Numbered from the stretch's first letter, positions 16,870-26,348 are shown. The stretch is 64,000 bases of DNA from Nocardia wallacei (GCF_014466955.1 NZ_AP023396.1:4774001-4838000); one strand, 5' to 3'. Notes: generated from the letters alone by a model not told the origin. Made by a program: numbers and translations.

Positions 16870-17340
16870 TCAGTTCGCCCCCGGCTTGTACCCCCCGCCC
16901 TGCTGCCGCACGATCACGCCGAGGCGGTTGGCGGCGTTGATCTGGGCGACGAGGGCTATCAGGGCGGCGATCTGGTCGTCGTCGTAGTGTTCACGGACGG
17001 CGGCCCAGGTTTCGTCGGAGACGCCGGGGTGGGCGTCGGCGATGCGGGTGCCCTCCTCGGCGAGGGCGAGGGCGGCCCGCTCGGGTTCGGAGTACACGGT
17101 GGACTCGCGCCAGGCGGCGACCAGGCTGATGCGGGCGAAGGATTCGCCGGCGTGCGCCAGATCCTTGCTGTGCAGGTCGGTGCAGTACGCGCAGCCGTTG
17201 ATCTGGCTGACGCGCAACATCATCAGGTCCTGCGTCGCCTTCGGCAGGTCCGACTGCGCGATCACCATGCTGGCATTGCCGAACCGCTTGGCGAACTTCG
17301 TACCGAGCTCGCTGTCGAACATGGTGAAACGGGGTTCCAT
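16870..17340 (-). CDS. Carboxymuconolactone decarboxylase / AhpD-like protein, ECF41 partner
   Basis: 156 residues from the ATG at 17340, which has GAGGA upstream; longer frames to 17511 are read-through of the promoter region. The active-site motif is NGCAYCTDLHSKD, a C-x2-C-x3-H signature of alkylhydroperoxidase-like CMD proteins, which reduce peroxides with a thiol relay. It is divergent from an ECF41-type sigma gene. CMD proteins are a characteristic partner of ECF41 sigma factors, and the promoter facing this gene copies the one facing the sigma gene, so it is probably a direct target. Confidence 0.87.
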   Translation of the reverse strand: MEPRFTMFDSELGTKFAKRFGNASMVIAQSDLPKATQDLMMLRVSQINGCAYCTDLHSKDLAHAGESFARISLVAAWRESTVYSEPERAALALAEEGTRIADAHPGVSDETWAAVREHYDDDQIAALIALVAQINAANRLGVIVRQQGGGYKPGAN

Positions 17341-17379
17341 GACATCGTCCTCACTGCTTGCCGTTGATCGAACGACCAC

Positions 17380-17408
17380 AAGATGCCGACGCCCAGCCCT
17401 CCGTGACA
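17380..17408 (-). promoter_or_regulatory. ECF41/SigJ-like promoter facing the AhpD-like gene
   Basis: On the minus strand: TGTCACG, 16 bp counted from GTCACG, then CATCTT. The spacer contains GGGCGTCGG. The layout equals the mirrored promoter at 17443-17471 and resembles the M. tuberculosis SigJ element as I recall it (GTCACA-N16-CGTCCT). Confidence 0.6.
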
Positions 17409-17442
17409 GCGCGCCGATGTGACCCACGCCACCGCCCGCGCC

Positions 17443-17471
17443 TGTCACGAACGGGCTCGCGTCGGCATCGT
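17443..17471 (+). promoter_or_regulatory. ECF41/SigJ-like promoter facing the sigma gene
   Basis: TGTCACG (17443-17449), N16, CATCGT (17466-17471), with CGTCGG in the spacer. It is nearly the same sequence as the divergent copy, and lies 40 bp before the sigma factor start. Autoregulation is implied. Confidence 0.6.
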
Positions 17472-17510
17472 GTGGACGAGAGCCGAACAGCGAGCAGACC
17501 GGAGCCACCA

Positions 17511-18401
17511 ATGAGCAAACCCACCACCGACGCCACGGGCGTCTTCGTCGCCCACCGGAACCTGCTGTTCACCGTCGCCTACGAGATGCTCGGCTCGGCC
17601 GCCGACGCCGAGGACGTCCTGCAGGAGACCTGGATGAAATGGGTGGCCGTGGACCTGGACACGGTGCGGGATCAGCGCGCCTACCTGGTGCGCATCACCA
17701 CTCGCCAGGCGCTGATGCGACTGCGCTCGCTCGGCCGCCGCAAGGAGTCCTATGTCGGCCCGTGGCTGCCCGAGCCGCTGCTGACCGCACCCGACGTGGC
17801 CGAGGACGTGGAACTCGCCGAGCACGTGTCGATGGCGATGCTGCTGGTACTCGAGACCCTCGCGCCGACCGAGCGCGCGGTCTTCGTCCTGCGCGAGGTG
17901 TTCGACCTCGGCTACGACGAGATCGCCGAGGCCGTCGACAAGACCCCGGCCGCCGTCCGCCAGATCGCCCACCGCGCCCGCGCGCACGTCGCCGCCCGCC
18001 GCCCGCGCGGCGTGATCTCCCCGGCCGACACCCGCCGCGCGACCGAGGCATTCCGGCACGCCATCGAAACCGGCGACATCCAGGGCCTGCTCGACCGACT
18101 CGCCCCGGACGTCGTATTCCTGGGCGACGGCGGCGGCTTCAAACAGGCCGCGCCGCAACCGGTTACGGGCGCCGACGCCGTGGCCGCCCTGCTGGCGAGC
18201 AGCCTGCCCCGCATCGGCCGCGAGATGACGGCCGAACCCGCTCAGATCAACGGTTACCCCGCGCTCATCCTCCGCCTCGACGGCGAGGTCGACACCATCA
18301 TGGCGCTCCGAGTCGAGGACAACCGCATCACCGGTCTCTACTCCGTCCGCAACCCCGAAAAACTCTCCCGCACGCGCCACGAAACCCACCTCGCCCGCTG
18401 A
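17511..18401 (+). CDS. sigJ: ECF41-type sigma factor (SigJ-like)
   Basis: 296-residue extracytoplasmic-function sigma factor. Region 2 lies at about residues 10-80 (SAADAEDVLQETWMKW) and region 4 at about 115-170 (YDEIAEAVDKTPAAVRQIAHRAR). A SnoaL-like C-terminal domain follows. The three ECF41 signatures are visible: GPWLPEPL in the linker, GDGGGFK, and RNPEKL near the end. In this group the C-terminal extension, not a membrane anti-sigma factor, controls activity. The ATG at 17511 has GGAG upstream. It is divergent from its AhpD-like partner with matching promoters on both sides. Confidence 0.88.
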   Translation: MSKPTTDATGVFVAHRNLLFTVAYEMLGSAADAEDVLQETWMKWVAVDLDTVRDQRAYLVRITTRQALMRLRSLGRRKESYVGPWLPEPLLTAPDVAEDVELAEHVSMAMLLVLETLAPTERAVFVLREVFDLGYDEIAEAVDKTPAAVRQIAHRARAHVAARRPRGVISPADTRRATEAFRHAIETGDIQGLLDRLAPDVVFLGDGGGFKQAAPQPVTGADAVAALLASSLPRIGREMTAEPAQINGYPALILRLDGEVDTIMALRVEDNRITGLYSVRNPEKLSRTRHETHLAR

Positions 18402-18463
18402 CCACGCGCTGTTCGTCCGAAAGTTCGATTCCCGGGCCGCGTAGCCCAGGTATGGTCTGGGGT

Positions 18464-18490
18464 GTAGTTAGGTAACCCATAGTTGCGATC
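18464..18490. promoter_or_regulatory. Weak IdeR/DtxR-like half-site before heme oxygenase
   Basis: TTAGGTAACCCATAGTT (from about 18466) matches the left half of the iron box TTAGGTTAG well and the right half poorly. Iron repression would suit heme oxygenase, but the palindrome is not convincing. Confidence 0.25.
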
Positions 18491-18517
18491 CCGGAGTCGG
18501 GTGAGGAAGCAGGATCC

Positions 18518-19198
18518 ATGCCGAAGACTTCACCATCGTCACAGACCGTGCCGTTCTCCACGCAGATCCGCACCGCTACCGAGCGGCAACACGCGGACGC
18601 GGAGAACTCCACGTTCATGAGCGACATGCTCGGCGGTGCGCTCGGCCTGTCGGCGTTCTACCGCTACACCGGACAGCTGTGGCATGTGTACCGCGCGCTG
18701 GAGGCATACTGGCCGGACCTCGCCGACGATCCGGTGGCCGGTCCGTTCGTCCGCCCCGAGCTGGCGCGGCTGGCCCATCTCGAGGCCGATCTCGCCCATC
18801 TCGGCGGCGCGAACTGGCGCGCCGACCTCGATCCGCTGCCCGCCACCGCCGACTACGCGGCCCGCATCGAGGAGTGCGCGCGCACCTGGCCCGCCGGTTA
18901 CGTCGCGCACCACTACACGCGCTATCTCGGCGACCTGTCCGGCGGACAGGTCATCCGCGGCACCGCCGAAAAGCTGTGGCAGCTGCCCAAACGCGGAGAC
19001 GGCGTGCGGTTCTACGTGTTCGACCAGATTCCCAACCCGGCCGCGTTCAAGCGGGAGTACCGCATCCTGCTGGACCAGCTGGCCGTCGATGATCTGGAGA
19101 AGCAGCGCGTCCTCGGGGAATGCCAGCGCGCCTTCGCGTTCAACACCGCATTGTTCCACGAGCTGGCCGGGGAATTCCCGGTCCGCCGGCAGGGCTGA
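18518..19198 (+). CDS. Biliverdin-producing heme oxygenase
   Basis: 226-residue cytoplasmic enzyme that opens heme to biliverdin, CO and iron, normally for iron acquisition from heme. The proximal heme ligand is His25 in ATERQHADAE, the same number as in human HO-1. The distal helix motif RYLGDLSGGQ lies near residue 145. Length is typical of HmuO-type enzymes. The gene stands alone; heme uptake genes are not adjacent. The ATG at 18518 follows GGGTGAGGAAGCAGGATCC. A weak iron-box half-site lies just upstream. Confidence 0.93.
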   Translation: MPKTSPSSQTVPFSTQIRTATERQHADAENSTFMSDMLGGALGLSAFYRYTGQLWHVYRALEAYWPDLADDPVAGPFVRPELARLAHLEADLAHLGGANWRADLDPLPATADYAARIEECARTWPAGYVAHHYTRYLGDLSGGQVIRGTAEKLWQLPKRGDGVRFYVFDQIPNPAAFKREYRILLDQLAVDDLEKQRVLGECQRAFAFNTALFHELAGEFPVRRQG

Positions 19199-19534
19199 TT
19201 TCCGCCGACCCGATGATTGCCGACAGGTAGCCATCTGGTTCTCGCGGTTACACCAAATCCGTTGACGCACATACCGAACGGCGTCTCACGTGGTGACAAG
19301 ACCCACACCGCGAGAGGCGCCGCCGGGTTGCGAGCACCTGCCCGTCGCCGTTAAAGTTACTCACCAGTTAGACACGAAGGTGTTTCTATCCAGCCCCCGC
19401 CTCTGCTAGTGGGGCTGAATCATTCCGCGTCCGCATCCACCGATGCATGCCGGACGAACACTGCTGCGCATCGGGCCACATCCGTTGCGCGACAACGAGT
19501 TCGACAGGCAACTTCGACAGGTAGAGGAGGGACC
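19199..19534. promoter_or_regulatory. Long leader region of the acyl reductase gene
   Basis: 336 bp with no gene. It holds a hairpin CAGCCCC/GGGGCTG (19391-19397 and 19411-19417), and upstream of it the near-palindrome TTACTCACCAGTTA (from about 19356) that could be a TetR-type operator. Promoter elements could not be assigned. Confidence 0.35.
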
Positions 19535-21526
19535 ATGGTCTCCTATCTCATTACCGGCGGCACCGGATTCCTGGGACGGCGCGTGGTGCAGGGCCTGCTC
19601 GAGCACGATCACGACGCGGTGGTCCACGTGCTCGTTCGCGAAGCCTCGGTCGCCAAGCTCGCCGAACTGGCCGACGGCTGGGGCGCGCAGGACCGGGTCT
19701 TCCCGCTGATCGGCGATCTGACCGCGGAAAACCTTGGACTACAGGATGTTCCGCCGCGCGTGGAGCACATCGTGCACCTGGGCGCGGTCTACGATATGAC
19801 CGCCGACGAGGAAGCCGCCTACGCCGCGAACGTCACCGGCACCCGCTCGGTCGTCACCCTCGCGACCGAACTCGACGCCGTGCTGCACCACGTCTCGTCG
19901 GTCGCCGTGGCCGGTGACCATCGCGGCAAGTTCTTCGAGGACGATTTCGACCTCGGCCAGCGGCTGCCGTCGCCGTACCACCGCACCAAGTTCGCGGCCG
20001 AGAAGCTGGTGCGCGAAACCAAGGGCCTGCGCTGGCGGGTGTACCGCCCGTCGATCATCGTCGGCGATTCGCGCACCGGCGAGATGGACAAGATCGACGG
20101 TCCCTACTACTTCTTCCCGGCCATCGCCCAGCTCGCCGGGCTGCCGTCGGCACTGCCGGTCCCGCTCCCCGATCTGGGCGCGACGAACATCGTCCCGGTG
20201 GACTACGTCGCGGCGGCCATGGTCCGGCTGATCACCCGGCCCGGCCTGCTCCGGCGCACCTTCCACCTGGTCAACCCGGACCCGCAGCCGTTCGGCGAGG
20301 TCTACGCCGCGCTCGCCCGCGCCGCCGGAGCACCGACCGGGCTGGGCACCGTACCGGGCAGCCAGTCCGCGCTGCGGGCGCTGGCGCACGTGCCCGGCGT
20401 CACCCAGGTTCGCGATTTAGTGTTGCAGCAGTGGGGAATTCCCGCCGAGGTCGCCCCGCACGTGTCGTTCGAATCCGAGTTCGTGGCCGACTCCACCCGC
20501 GCCCGGCTGCGCGGCCTGCCGGTGCCCGCGTTCGACTCCTACGCCGAGAAACTGTGGGAGTACTGGCGCGCGCACCTGGATCCCGATCGCGCCCGCCGCA
20601 CGGGTGACAAGCTGCGGGGGCGGAACGTGCTCATCACCGGCGCGTCCTCCGGCATCGGCCTGGCCACCGCGCACGCTGTGGCCCGGCGCGGCGCCAAGGT
20701 GCTGATGGTCGCGCGCAATCTCGACGAGCTGGAAGCCGCGGCCGCCGCGGTGCGCGCGGAAAGCGGTGCGGCGCAGGCATACTCGTGCGACATCACCGAC
20801 GAGAAAGCGGTCGAGCTACTGGTCAAGCAGGTGCTGGCTGACCACGACCACGTCGACTACGTCGTCAACAACGCCGGTCGTTCCATCCGCCGCTCGGTGC
20901 TCGAGTCGACCGACCGCATGCACGATTTCGAGCGGACCATGGCGGTCAACTACTTCGGCGCGGTGCGGCTGATCCTGGCCCTGCTGCCCTCGATGCGGGA
21001 ACGCCGCTTCGGGCATTTCGTGAACATCTCCTCGATCGCCGTGCAGACCAAGCTGCCGCGGTTCGCCGCCTACGTCGCCAGCAAGTCGGCGCTGGATACC
21101 TTCAGCGAGGTCGCCGCGGTCGAAAACGCCGACGCCGGAATAACTTTCACCTCGATTCGAATGCCGCTGGTGCGCACGCCGATGATCGCGCCCACCGAGC
21201 TGTACCGCTCCCTGCCGGTCCACAGCCCCGACCAGGCGGCCGCGATCGTCGTCCGCGCCCTGGAGCAGCGCCCGGCCCGCATCGACACCCCGATCGGCAC
21301 CTTCGCGCAATTGGTCGACACGGTGCTGCCCTCGCTCAAGAAGGCGATCCTGCACCGCGGGTTCCGGATGCTCGGCGATTCGACGCCCACCCGCGTCTCG
21401 AGGACTGCCGTCACCGCACCCGCCGGCGGCCCGTTACTGCCCTTGGCGCCGATCATCCTGCCACTGATGAGCCTGCCCGGCCCCGCCGCCGCCCTCGCGA
21501 ATCGGATCCCGGGCCTGCACTGGTGA
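19535..21526 (+). CDS. Two-domain fatty acyl-CoA reductase, AcrA1-like
   Basis: 663 residues made of two Rossmann modules. The N-terminal thioester-reductase/NAD-binding-4 domain (1-370) begins YLITGGTGFLGRRV and has Tyr-x3-Lys in SPYHRTKFAAE. The C-terminal short-chain dehydrogenase domain (about 375-663) begins VLITGASSGIGLA and has Tyr-x3-Lys in YVASKSAL. This fusion matches M. tuberculosis Rv3391 (AcrA1) and related long-chain acyl-CoA reductases that act in wax ester or mycolate-linked metabolism. ATG 19535 has AGGAGGG 4 bp upstream, while the longer frame to 19409 has none. Hydrophobic C-terminus may touch the membrane. Confidence 0.85.
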   Translation: MVSYLITGGTGFLGRRVVQGLLEHDHDAVVHVLVREASVAKLAELADGWGAQDRVFPLIGDLTAENLGLQDVPPRVEHIVHLGAVYDMTADEEAAYAANVTGTRSVVTLATELDAVLHHVSSVAVAGDHRGKFFEDDFDLGQRLPSPYHRTKFAAEKLVRETKGLRWRVYRPSIIVGDSRTGEMDKIDGPYYFFPAIAQLAGLPSALPVPLPDLGATNIVPVDYVAAAMVRLITRPGLLRRTFHLVNPDPQPFGEVYAALARAAGAPTGLGTVPGSQSALRALAHVPGVTQVRDLVLQQWGIPAEVAPHVSFESEFVADSTRARLRGLPVPAFDSYAEKLWEYWRAHLDPDRARRTGDKLRGRNVLITGASSGIGLATAHAVARRGAKVLMVARNLDELEAAAAAVRAESGAAQAYSCDITDEKAVELLVKQVLADHDHVDYVVNNAGRSIRRSVLESTDRMHDFERTMAVNYFGAVRLILALLPSMRERRFGHFVNISSIAVQTKLPRFAAYVASKSALDTFSEVAAVENADAGITFTSIRMPLVRTPMIAPTELYRSLPVHSPDQAAAIVVRALEQRPARIDTPIGTFAQLVDTVLPSLKKAILHRGFRMLGDSTPTRVSRTAVTAPAGGPLLPLAPIILPLMSLPGPAAALANRIPGLHW

Positions 21527-21580
21527 TTTCACCGGGCGAGCACCGCCCGCGCGGTTTCCGCCCGTGCTAACTTGCACCGG

Positions 21581-22279
21581 ATGAAACGCAGGTTGCTCAT
21601 CGCCGTGGCGCTCGGTCTGGTGGTCGTGGCGGTGGGCTGTGTCGGACTCTATGTGCTGATGAACTCGCGCACCTATCAGGTGGCGGGGCGGCTGGTGCAC
21701 CGGGTCGATACGGCGGACAAGATCGTCGCGCTGACCTTCGACGACGGGCCGACCGAGCGTACGAAGGAGATCCTGGCGACGTTGGGCGCGCTGTCGGTTC
21801 CGGCCACCTTCTACCTGGTCGGCCGGGAGCTCGCGGCCCGGCCCGGCGAGGGCGCCGCCATCGCCGCGGCGGGGCACGAGATCGGCAACCACAGCTACAG
21901 TCATCGGCGGTTCGTCCTGGTCGGCCCGGGGACCGTGCGCGCGGAGGTCGAGCGGACCGATGCCGAGATCGAGCGGACCGGATACCGCGGCCCCGTCACC
22001 TTCCGCCCGCCGTACGGGAAGAAACTGTTCGCGCTGCCGAAGTACCTGTCGGATCACGATCGCACGACCGTGATGTGGGATGTCGAACCGGACGCCCGCG
22101 ACGACTCCGACACCGGACGAATCGTCCGCGACACCCTCGACGCGGTGCGACCCGGCTCGATCATTCTCCTACACGCCATGTATCAGCCCGATTCGCTCGC
22201 CGCCGTCACCCCCATCGTCGACGGACTGCGCGCCCGCGGGTACCGCTTCGTGACGGTGTCACAACTGATCGGCGAGTAG
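21581..22279 (+). CDS. Polysaccharide deacetylase (NodB domain), membrane anchored
   Basis: 232 residues. An N-terminal hydrophobic helix (5-27) anchors or exports the protein. The NodB domain has the expected motifs: TFDDGPT (Asp pair), GHEIGNHSYSH (metal His pair), FRPPYG and a late LLHAM. It should de-N-acetylate peptidoglycan or another GlcNAc polymer at the cell surface. The ATG at 21581 is preferred over 21572 because it starts the signal sequence. The closely spaced preceding reductase may be cotranscribed (54 bp gap), although the functions are not obviously linked. Confidence 0.9.
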   Translation: MKRRLLIAVALGLVVVAVGCVGLYVLMNSRTYQVAGRLVHRVDTADKIVALTFDDGPTERTKEILATLGALSVPATFYLVGRELAARPGEGAAIAAAGHEIGNHSYSHRRFVLVGPGTVRAEVERTDAEIERTGYRGPVTFRPPYGKKLFALPKYLSDHDRTTVMWDVEPDARDDSDTGRIVRDTLDAVRPGSIILLHAMYQPDSLAAVTPIVDGLRARGYRFVTVSQLIGE

Positions 22280-22353
22280 CGCGGCATCGGTCCCGACCAG
22301 AATTCATCTGCTCGTCGCGCACACGCCAGCGGCTTCTGCGAAAGTCGTTTCCT

Positions 22354-24048
22354 ATGAAGGCTCGTCATCGAATCGGTGGGGTGCTGGCGGCCGCCCTCGT
22401 GGTACTCGCGTCGGCCGGATGCGGTGACCCCGGCGACCGATCCGCGCCACCACCCGCGCCGAAACCCGGTGCTGTACCGCTGGTGTCGACCGACGAACTG
22501 CCGAAACCACAGCCCGGCGAGGTCCACCTGTTCGGCCTCAACGACCTGCACGGCAATCTGCAACCCCCGACCGGCGGCAACGGGCACATCGCCGACTACC
22601 CCGCCGGCGGCGCCGCCTACCTGGCGACCCACCTGGCCAGGCTGAAGTCGGCCTACCCGGACAGCGCGGTGCTCGCCACCGGGGACAATATCGGCGCCAG
22701 CCCGCTGGTGTCGGCGCTGTTCCACGACGAGCCGACCATCGGCTTCCTCAATTCCGTCGGCACCGCGGCCTCCGCGGTCGGCAATCACGAATTCGACGAC
22801 GGCGTGCGGGAACTGGCGCGCCTGCAGCAGGGCGGCTGCGCCTGGGACGGCTGCGTGCCGGGCGAGCCGTTCACCGGTGCCCGATTCCCCTATCTGGCCG
22901 CCAATGTCACCGACGACAACGGGCAGCCCCCGCCCGGCCTGCGTCCCTGGACGATGCTCGAGGTGGGCGGCCACCAGATCGGCGTGATCGGCACCGTCAC
23001 CCCGGAGACGGTGAATATCGTCATGCCCGAAGGGATCCGCGGCTACGCCTTCGGTGACGAGGCCGACGCCGTCAACAGATACGTCCCACAGTTGCGGGCC
23101 GCGGGCGCGGAAACCGTGGTGGCGCTCATGCACGACGGCGGATCACAGCGCACGCACGGCGCGCCGCCCGACTACAACGGGTGCGCCGACATCACCCCGA
23201 ACGTCACCGCCCTGGCCGAGCGCACCGACCCCGCGGTCCGGGTGATCCTGACCGCGCACAGCCACCAGGCGTACAACTGCACCATCGCGGGCAAGGTGGT
23301 TACTCAGGCCGCGTCCTACGGACGACTGATCACCGACGTCGCGCTGCGTTTCCACGACGGCACCGTCGATGCGCGCGCGGTCAATCGCGTCGTCACCCGG
23401 GATGTGCCACCGGATCCGGCGACCGGGCGGACCGTGGATTTCTATGCCGCCCAAGCCGAACCGCGCGCCGACCGCGTGATCGGGACCGCGACCGCTCCCC
23501 TGCCGAACGAACCCGCACCGGGCGGCGACTCGCCGCTGGGCGACCTGATCGCCGACGCCATGCTCGCCGCCATGGCGCCGGACCGAGCCGTCGCCGCGTT
23601 CATGAACGCCGGTGGCGTGCGCGCGGACCTGTCCGACGGCGCCATCACCTACGAGGACGCCTACACCGTGCAGCCGTTCGGCAATCAGGTGGTCACGGTG
23701 GTGCTGACCGGTCAGCAGCTCATCCGGCTGCTCGAGCAGCAGTGGGACGGCTCGGGCAAGGCCGGTGTACTGTCGGTGGCCGGGATCAGCTACGCGTACT
23801 CCGAAGCCGCCCCGACCGGGCGCAAGGTGCTCCCCGAGACCGTCCGCATCGGCGGGCGACCACTCGATCCCGTTGCGGCATATCCCGTCTCGACCAACAA
23901 CTTCCTCGCCGCGGGCGGTGACGGCTTCACCGTGTTCACCGAGGGCAGCCTGGCAGCGGTCGGCCCGACGGACCTCGACGCCCTGGAGTGCTATCTGCGG
24001 ACGCACGGGGCCGTCGAGCCTCCGTCGGGCCGGATCGAGCGACGCTGA
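22354..24048 (+). CDS. Lipoprotein 5'-nucleotidase / metallophosphatase (UshA family)
   Basis: 564 residues. The signal peptide ends in a lipobox VLASAGC (Cys near residue 24), so it is a surface lipoprotein. The calcineurin-like metal sites are FGLNDLHGN, ATGDNIGAS, VGNHEFDDG and LTAHSHQAYN. The C-terminal 5'-nucleotidase domain shows NAGGVRADL and YTVQPFGNQV. It likely hydrolyses nucleotides or related phosphoesters outside the membrane for phosphate and nucleoside salvage. The ATG at 22354 begins the signal sequence; the frame extends upstream without significance. Confidence 0.92.
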   Translation: MKARHRIGGVLAAALVVLASAGCGDPGDRSAPPPAPKPGAVPLVSTDELPKPQPGEVHLFGLNDLHGNLQPPTGGNGHIADYPAGGAAYLATHLARLKSAYPDSAVLATGDNIGASPLVSALFHDEPTIGFLNSVGTAASAVGNHEFDDGVRELARLQQGGCAWDGCVPGEPFTGARFPYLAANVTDDNGQPPPGLRPWTMLEVGGHQIGVIGTVTPETVNIVMPEGIRGYAFGDEADAVNRYVPQLRAAGAETVVALMHDGGSQRTHGAPPDYNGCADITPNVTALAERTDPAVRVILTAHSHQAYNCTIAGKVVTQAASYGRLITDVALRFHDGTVDARAVNRVVTRDVPPDPATGRTVDFYAAQAEPRADRVIGTATAPLPNEPAPGGDSPLGDLIADAMLAAMAPDRAVAAFMNAGGVRADLSDGAITYEDAYTVQPFGNQVVTVVLTGQQLIRLLEQQWDGSGKAGVLSVAGISYAYSEAAPTGRKVLPETVRIGGRPLDPVAAYPVSTNNFLAAGGDGFTVFTEGSLAAVGPTDLDALECYLRTHGAVEPPSGRIERR

Positions 24049-24157
24049 CGTCACAGCCGATCGGCGGCGAAATCCGCTGCCGCGCCGGCTGACCCCCGTG
24101 ATCCTCACCTACTCACTCCCGGGCGATGTTCCGTTACCGCCGGGCAGCGAGCCGAGC

Positions 24158-25048
24158 TCACGCGCAGACGGCCGCGGGTGTGGTGGCCGGTGGAGCGGGG
24201 GCGGGCGCGGTGGTGGCCGGTGCCGATCCAGGGAAGGAGTAGAGCCCGATCCCGGTGTGGCGCACCTGCCCCGGCGTGACCGTGATACCCGGGATCCGCA
24301 CCTGGTGTCCTTCGGAATCGGTCACCAGGGCGGTGAAGGGACCGGGACCCGCACCGGAGGTCGACCAGTAGTTGTCCGCCCCGCGAATCAGCGCTCGGCC
24401 CGCAGCGCCCGACTCCGGCCGAATCTCCACCCGGGTCAACGGATTTCCGGTGTTGGCGACCAGCAGGCCGAGCCAGTGTTCCGAGGAGCCGTCCTGCACC
24501 CGATAGAACAGTTCGGGGATGGGGACCGGATTGTGGATGCGGCGCAACCGGATCTGCGCGACGCCCGCGTTCGGGTCGGCGATCCGGGTGAAGGCGGCGG
24601 TGCTGAGGTCGTAGTGGCCGGGCGCGCACCCCGGGCACCGGTCGACGATCTGCGCGCGCACCGAACCGAGCGGCCCGTCGATCTGGACCAGGGTGCCGCA
24701 GGCCGTGCCGCCCGCGTACTCGACGGTCGGCACCCCGACATAGAAGCCGTCGGCGGGCAGGTCCGGAATGGAGCAGGCGACGCCCGGGCGGAAGGTGTAG
24801 TACCGCGCCTCCCCCGGCTGCGGCGCGTCGATCTGCTCCAGGGGCGGGATCGGCACGGGCACAACGGTTCCGGGCGTCGTGGCCGGGCGCACCGGCGGTA
24901 CGGGCACGGCCGCGGGCGGCGCGGTGTGACAGGCCGTGGGATCGGGTCTGGTCACCCACAGGGCCGCCACCACCACCGCCACGGCCAGTGCCGTCCACAG
25001 CCACGGCCGTGCGATACGGACGTGTTGCTGCTGTGTTACTCGATGCAT
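24158..25048 (-). CDS. Bacterial expansin (EXLX/YoaJ-like)
   Basis: 296-residue exported protein. One transmembrane signal-anchor (about 17-36) is followed by a Pro/Val linker to about residue 75. The D1 double-psi barrel has EARYYTF, YVGVPTVEYAGGTACG and the hallmark IVDRCPGCAPGHYDLS, where Asp and the DLS segment match the functional expansin site. The D2 domain (CBM63-like, about 190-275) carries WLGLLVANTGNPL and YWSTSGAGPGPF. A Pro/Ala tail ends the protein. Expansins loosen plant cell wall or peptidoglycan contacts without hydrolysis. It is convergent with the 5'-nucleotidase. Confidence 0.8.
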   Translation of the reverse strand: MHRVTQQQHVRIARPWLWTALAVAVVVAALWVTRPDPTACHTAPPAAVPVPPVRPATTPGTVVPVPIPPLEQIDAPQPGEARYYTFRPGVACSIPDLPADGFYVGVPTVEYAGGTACGTLVQIDGPLGSVRAQIVDRCPGCAPGHYDLSTAAFTRIADPNAGVAQIRLRRIHNPVPIPELFYRVQDGSSEHWLGLLVANTGNPLTRVEIRPESGAAGRALIRGADNYWSTSGAGPGPFTALVTDSEGHQVRIPGITVTPGQVRHTGIGLYSFPGSAPATTAPAPAPPATTPAAVCA

Positions 25049-25162
25049 TTCCGCCGATCCTCCGATTCCCCGCGCTCCTTCCGTCCAGCAAAGCAGCAGA
25101 ACCCGGCGGAACGCACACGAACCGCAAACTAGGAGTAGGGAACTCGGCGTGTCTACGGCGTG

Positions 25163-26185
25163 TCAGGGAATAAGTACTGCCGCGCCGGCAAACTCTCCGT
25201 GCGCCAGATCGGTCAGCGCACGGTCCGCGGCCGTCAGCGGATACGGGTGCACGGTGACGTCGAGATGATGTTCAGCGGCGAAAGCCAGGAATTCGCGGGC
25301 ATCTGCCCGGGTGTTCGCGGTGACCGAACGGATCTCGCGTTCCTGGAACAGATGTCGCTGATAGTTCAGGACCGGGATGTCGGTCAGATGAATTCCGGCG
25401 ACGGTCAGCACACCGCCTCGATCCAGCGCCGCCATCGCCGGTAGCACCAGGTCGCCGACCGGCGCGAACAGGATCGCCGCGTCCAGCGCCACCGGCGGCG
25501 GATCGGCCGCACCCTGCGCCGAGACCGCGCCCAGCTCCAACGCGAGTTCGCGGGCCTTCACGTCGCGGGTCATCACATGCACCTCGGCACCGCGGGCCAG
25601 CGCGACCTGTGCGGCCAGGTGCGCACTGCCGCCGAACCCGTAGATGCCCAGCCGGCCGCCCGGCGGCAGCGCCGCCCGCTGCAACGCCCGGTAGCCGATG
25701 ATGCCCGCGCACAGCAGCGGCGCCAGCTCGGCGTCGGCGTACCCGCGCGGCAGGAGATGCGCGTAATCGGCGGGAACAGTGGCGAACTCGGCATATCCGC
25801 CGTCGGCATCCCAGCCGGTGTAGCGGGATTCGCGGCACAGATTCTCCGCGCCGCGGCGGCAGAACTTGCACGTCCCGCAGGTATGCCGTAGCCATGCGAT
25901 GCCGACTCGATCGCCAAGGGCGAACCAATCGTCTGCCCCGGGGCCACGCGCCACCACCTCGCCGACAACCTCGTGACCGGGTACCACCCCCGACCGATGC
26001 ACCGGCAGATCTCCCTCCGCCACATGCAGATCTGTGCGGCAGACCCCGCACGCGAGTACGCGCACCAGTAACTCGCCCGCCGCTGGGGAACGGACGGGTA
26101 TCCGCACCTGGTCCATGGGGTCTTCCTCGACCGGGCCTGGCCGCAGCACCCGCCACGCCGTCATCGCCTCGTCGGTTCCGTTCAC
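25163..26185 (-). CDS. adhA: Zinc-dependent alcohol dehydrogenase, AdhA-like
   Basis: 340-residue medium-chain dehydrogenase. Catalytic zinc ligands lie in [11 protein letters not shown] and GHEVVGE, the structural zinc in [15 protein letters not shown], and the Rossmann motif in [12 protein letters not shown]. It closely resembles M. tuberculosis AdhA (Rv1862) from memory, for which primary alcohols and aldehydes are likely substrates. I place the start at GTG 26185 because AGAAGGGG lies 7 bp upstream; ATG 26164 is the alternative. Divergent from the peptide synthetase gene, with which it may share a control region. Confidence 0.87.
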   Translation of the reverse strand: MNGTDEAMTAWRVLRPGPVEEDPMDQVRIPVRSPAAGELLVRVLACGVCRTDLHVAEGDLPVHRSGVVPGHEVVGEVVARGPGADDWFALGDRVGIAWLRHTCGTCKFCRRGAENLCRESRYTGWDADGGYAEFATVPADYAHLLPRGYADAELAPLLCAGIIGYRALQRAALPPGGRLGIYGFGGSAHLAAQVALARGAEVHVMTRDVKARELALELGAVSAQGAADPPPVALDAAILFAPVGDLVLPAMAALDRGGVLTVAGIHLTDIPVLNYQRHLFQEREIRSVTANTRADAREFLAFAAEHHLDVTVHPYPLTAADRALTDLAHGEFAGAAVLIP

Positions 26186-26348
26186 CGGCCATCCCCTTCT
26201 TCTCGGCGTCCCACCTTTCGAGATTAGTGGCGAAGCGCCTAACATCTACCGACCCGCTACCGATGTCTTGATCTAGACGGCCGTGCAGTTTGTTGTCACG
26301 GCTGGTCGGTCGTTTCGGGGTAGGACTGTTGATCGCGGGGAGTGCTGG

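Noticed and set aside
18464..18490. Full IdeR iron box before heme oxygenase
   Set aside because: Only the left half matches; the right half fails in most positions. Kept only as a weak candidate.
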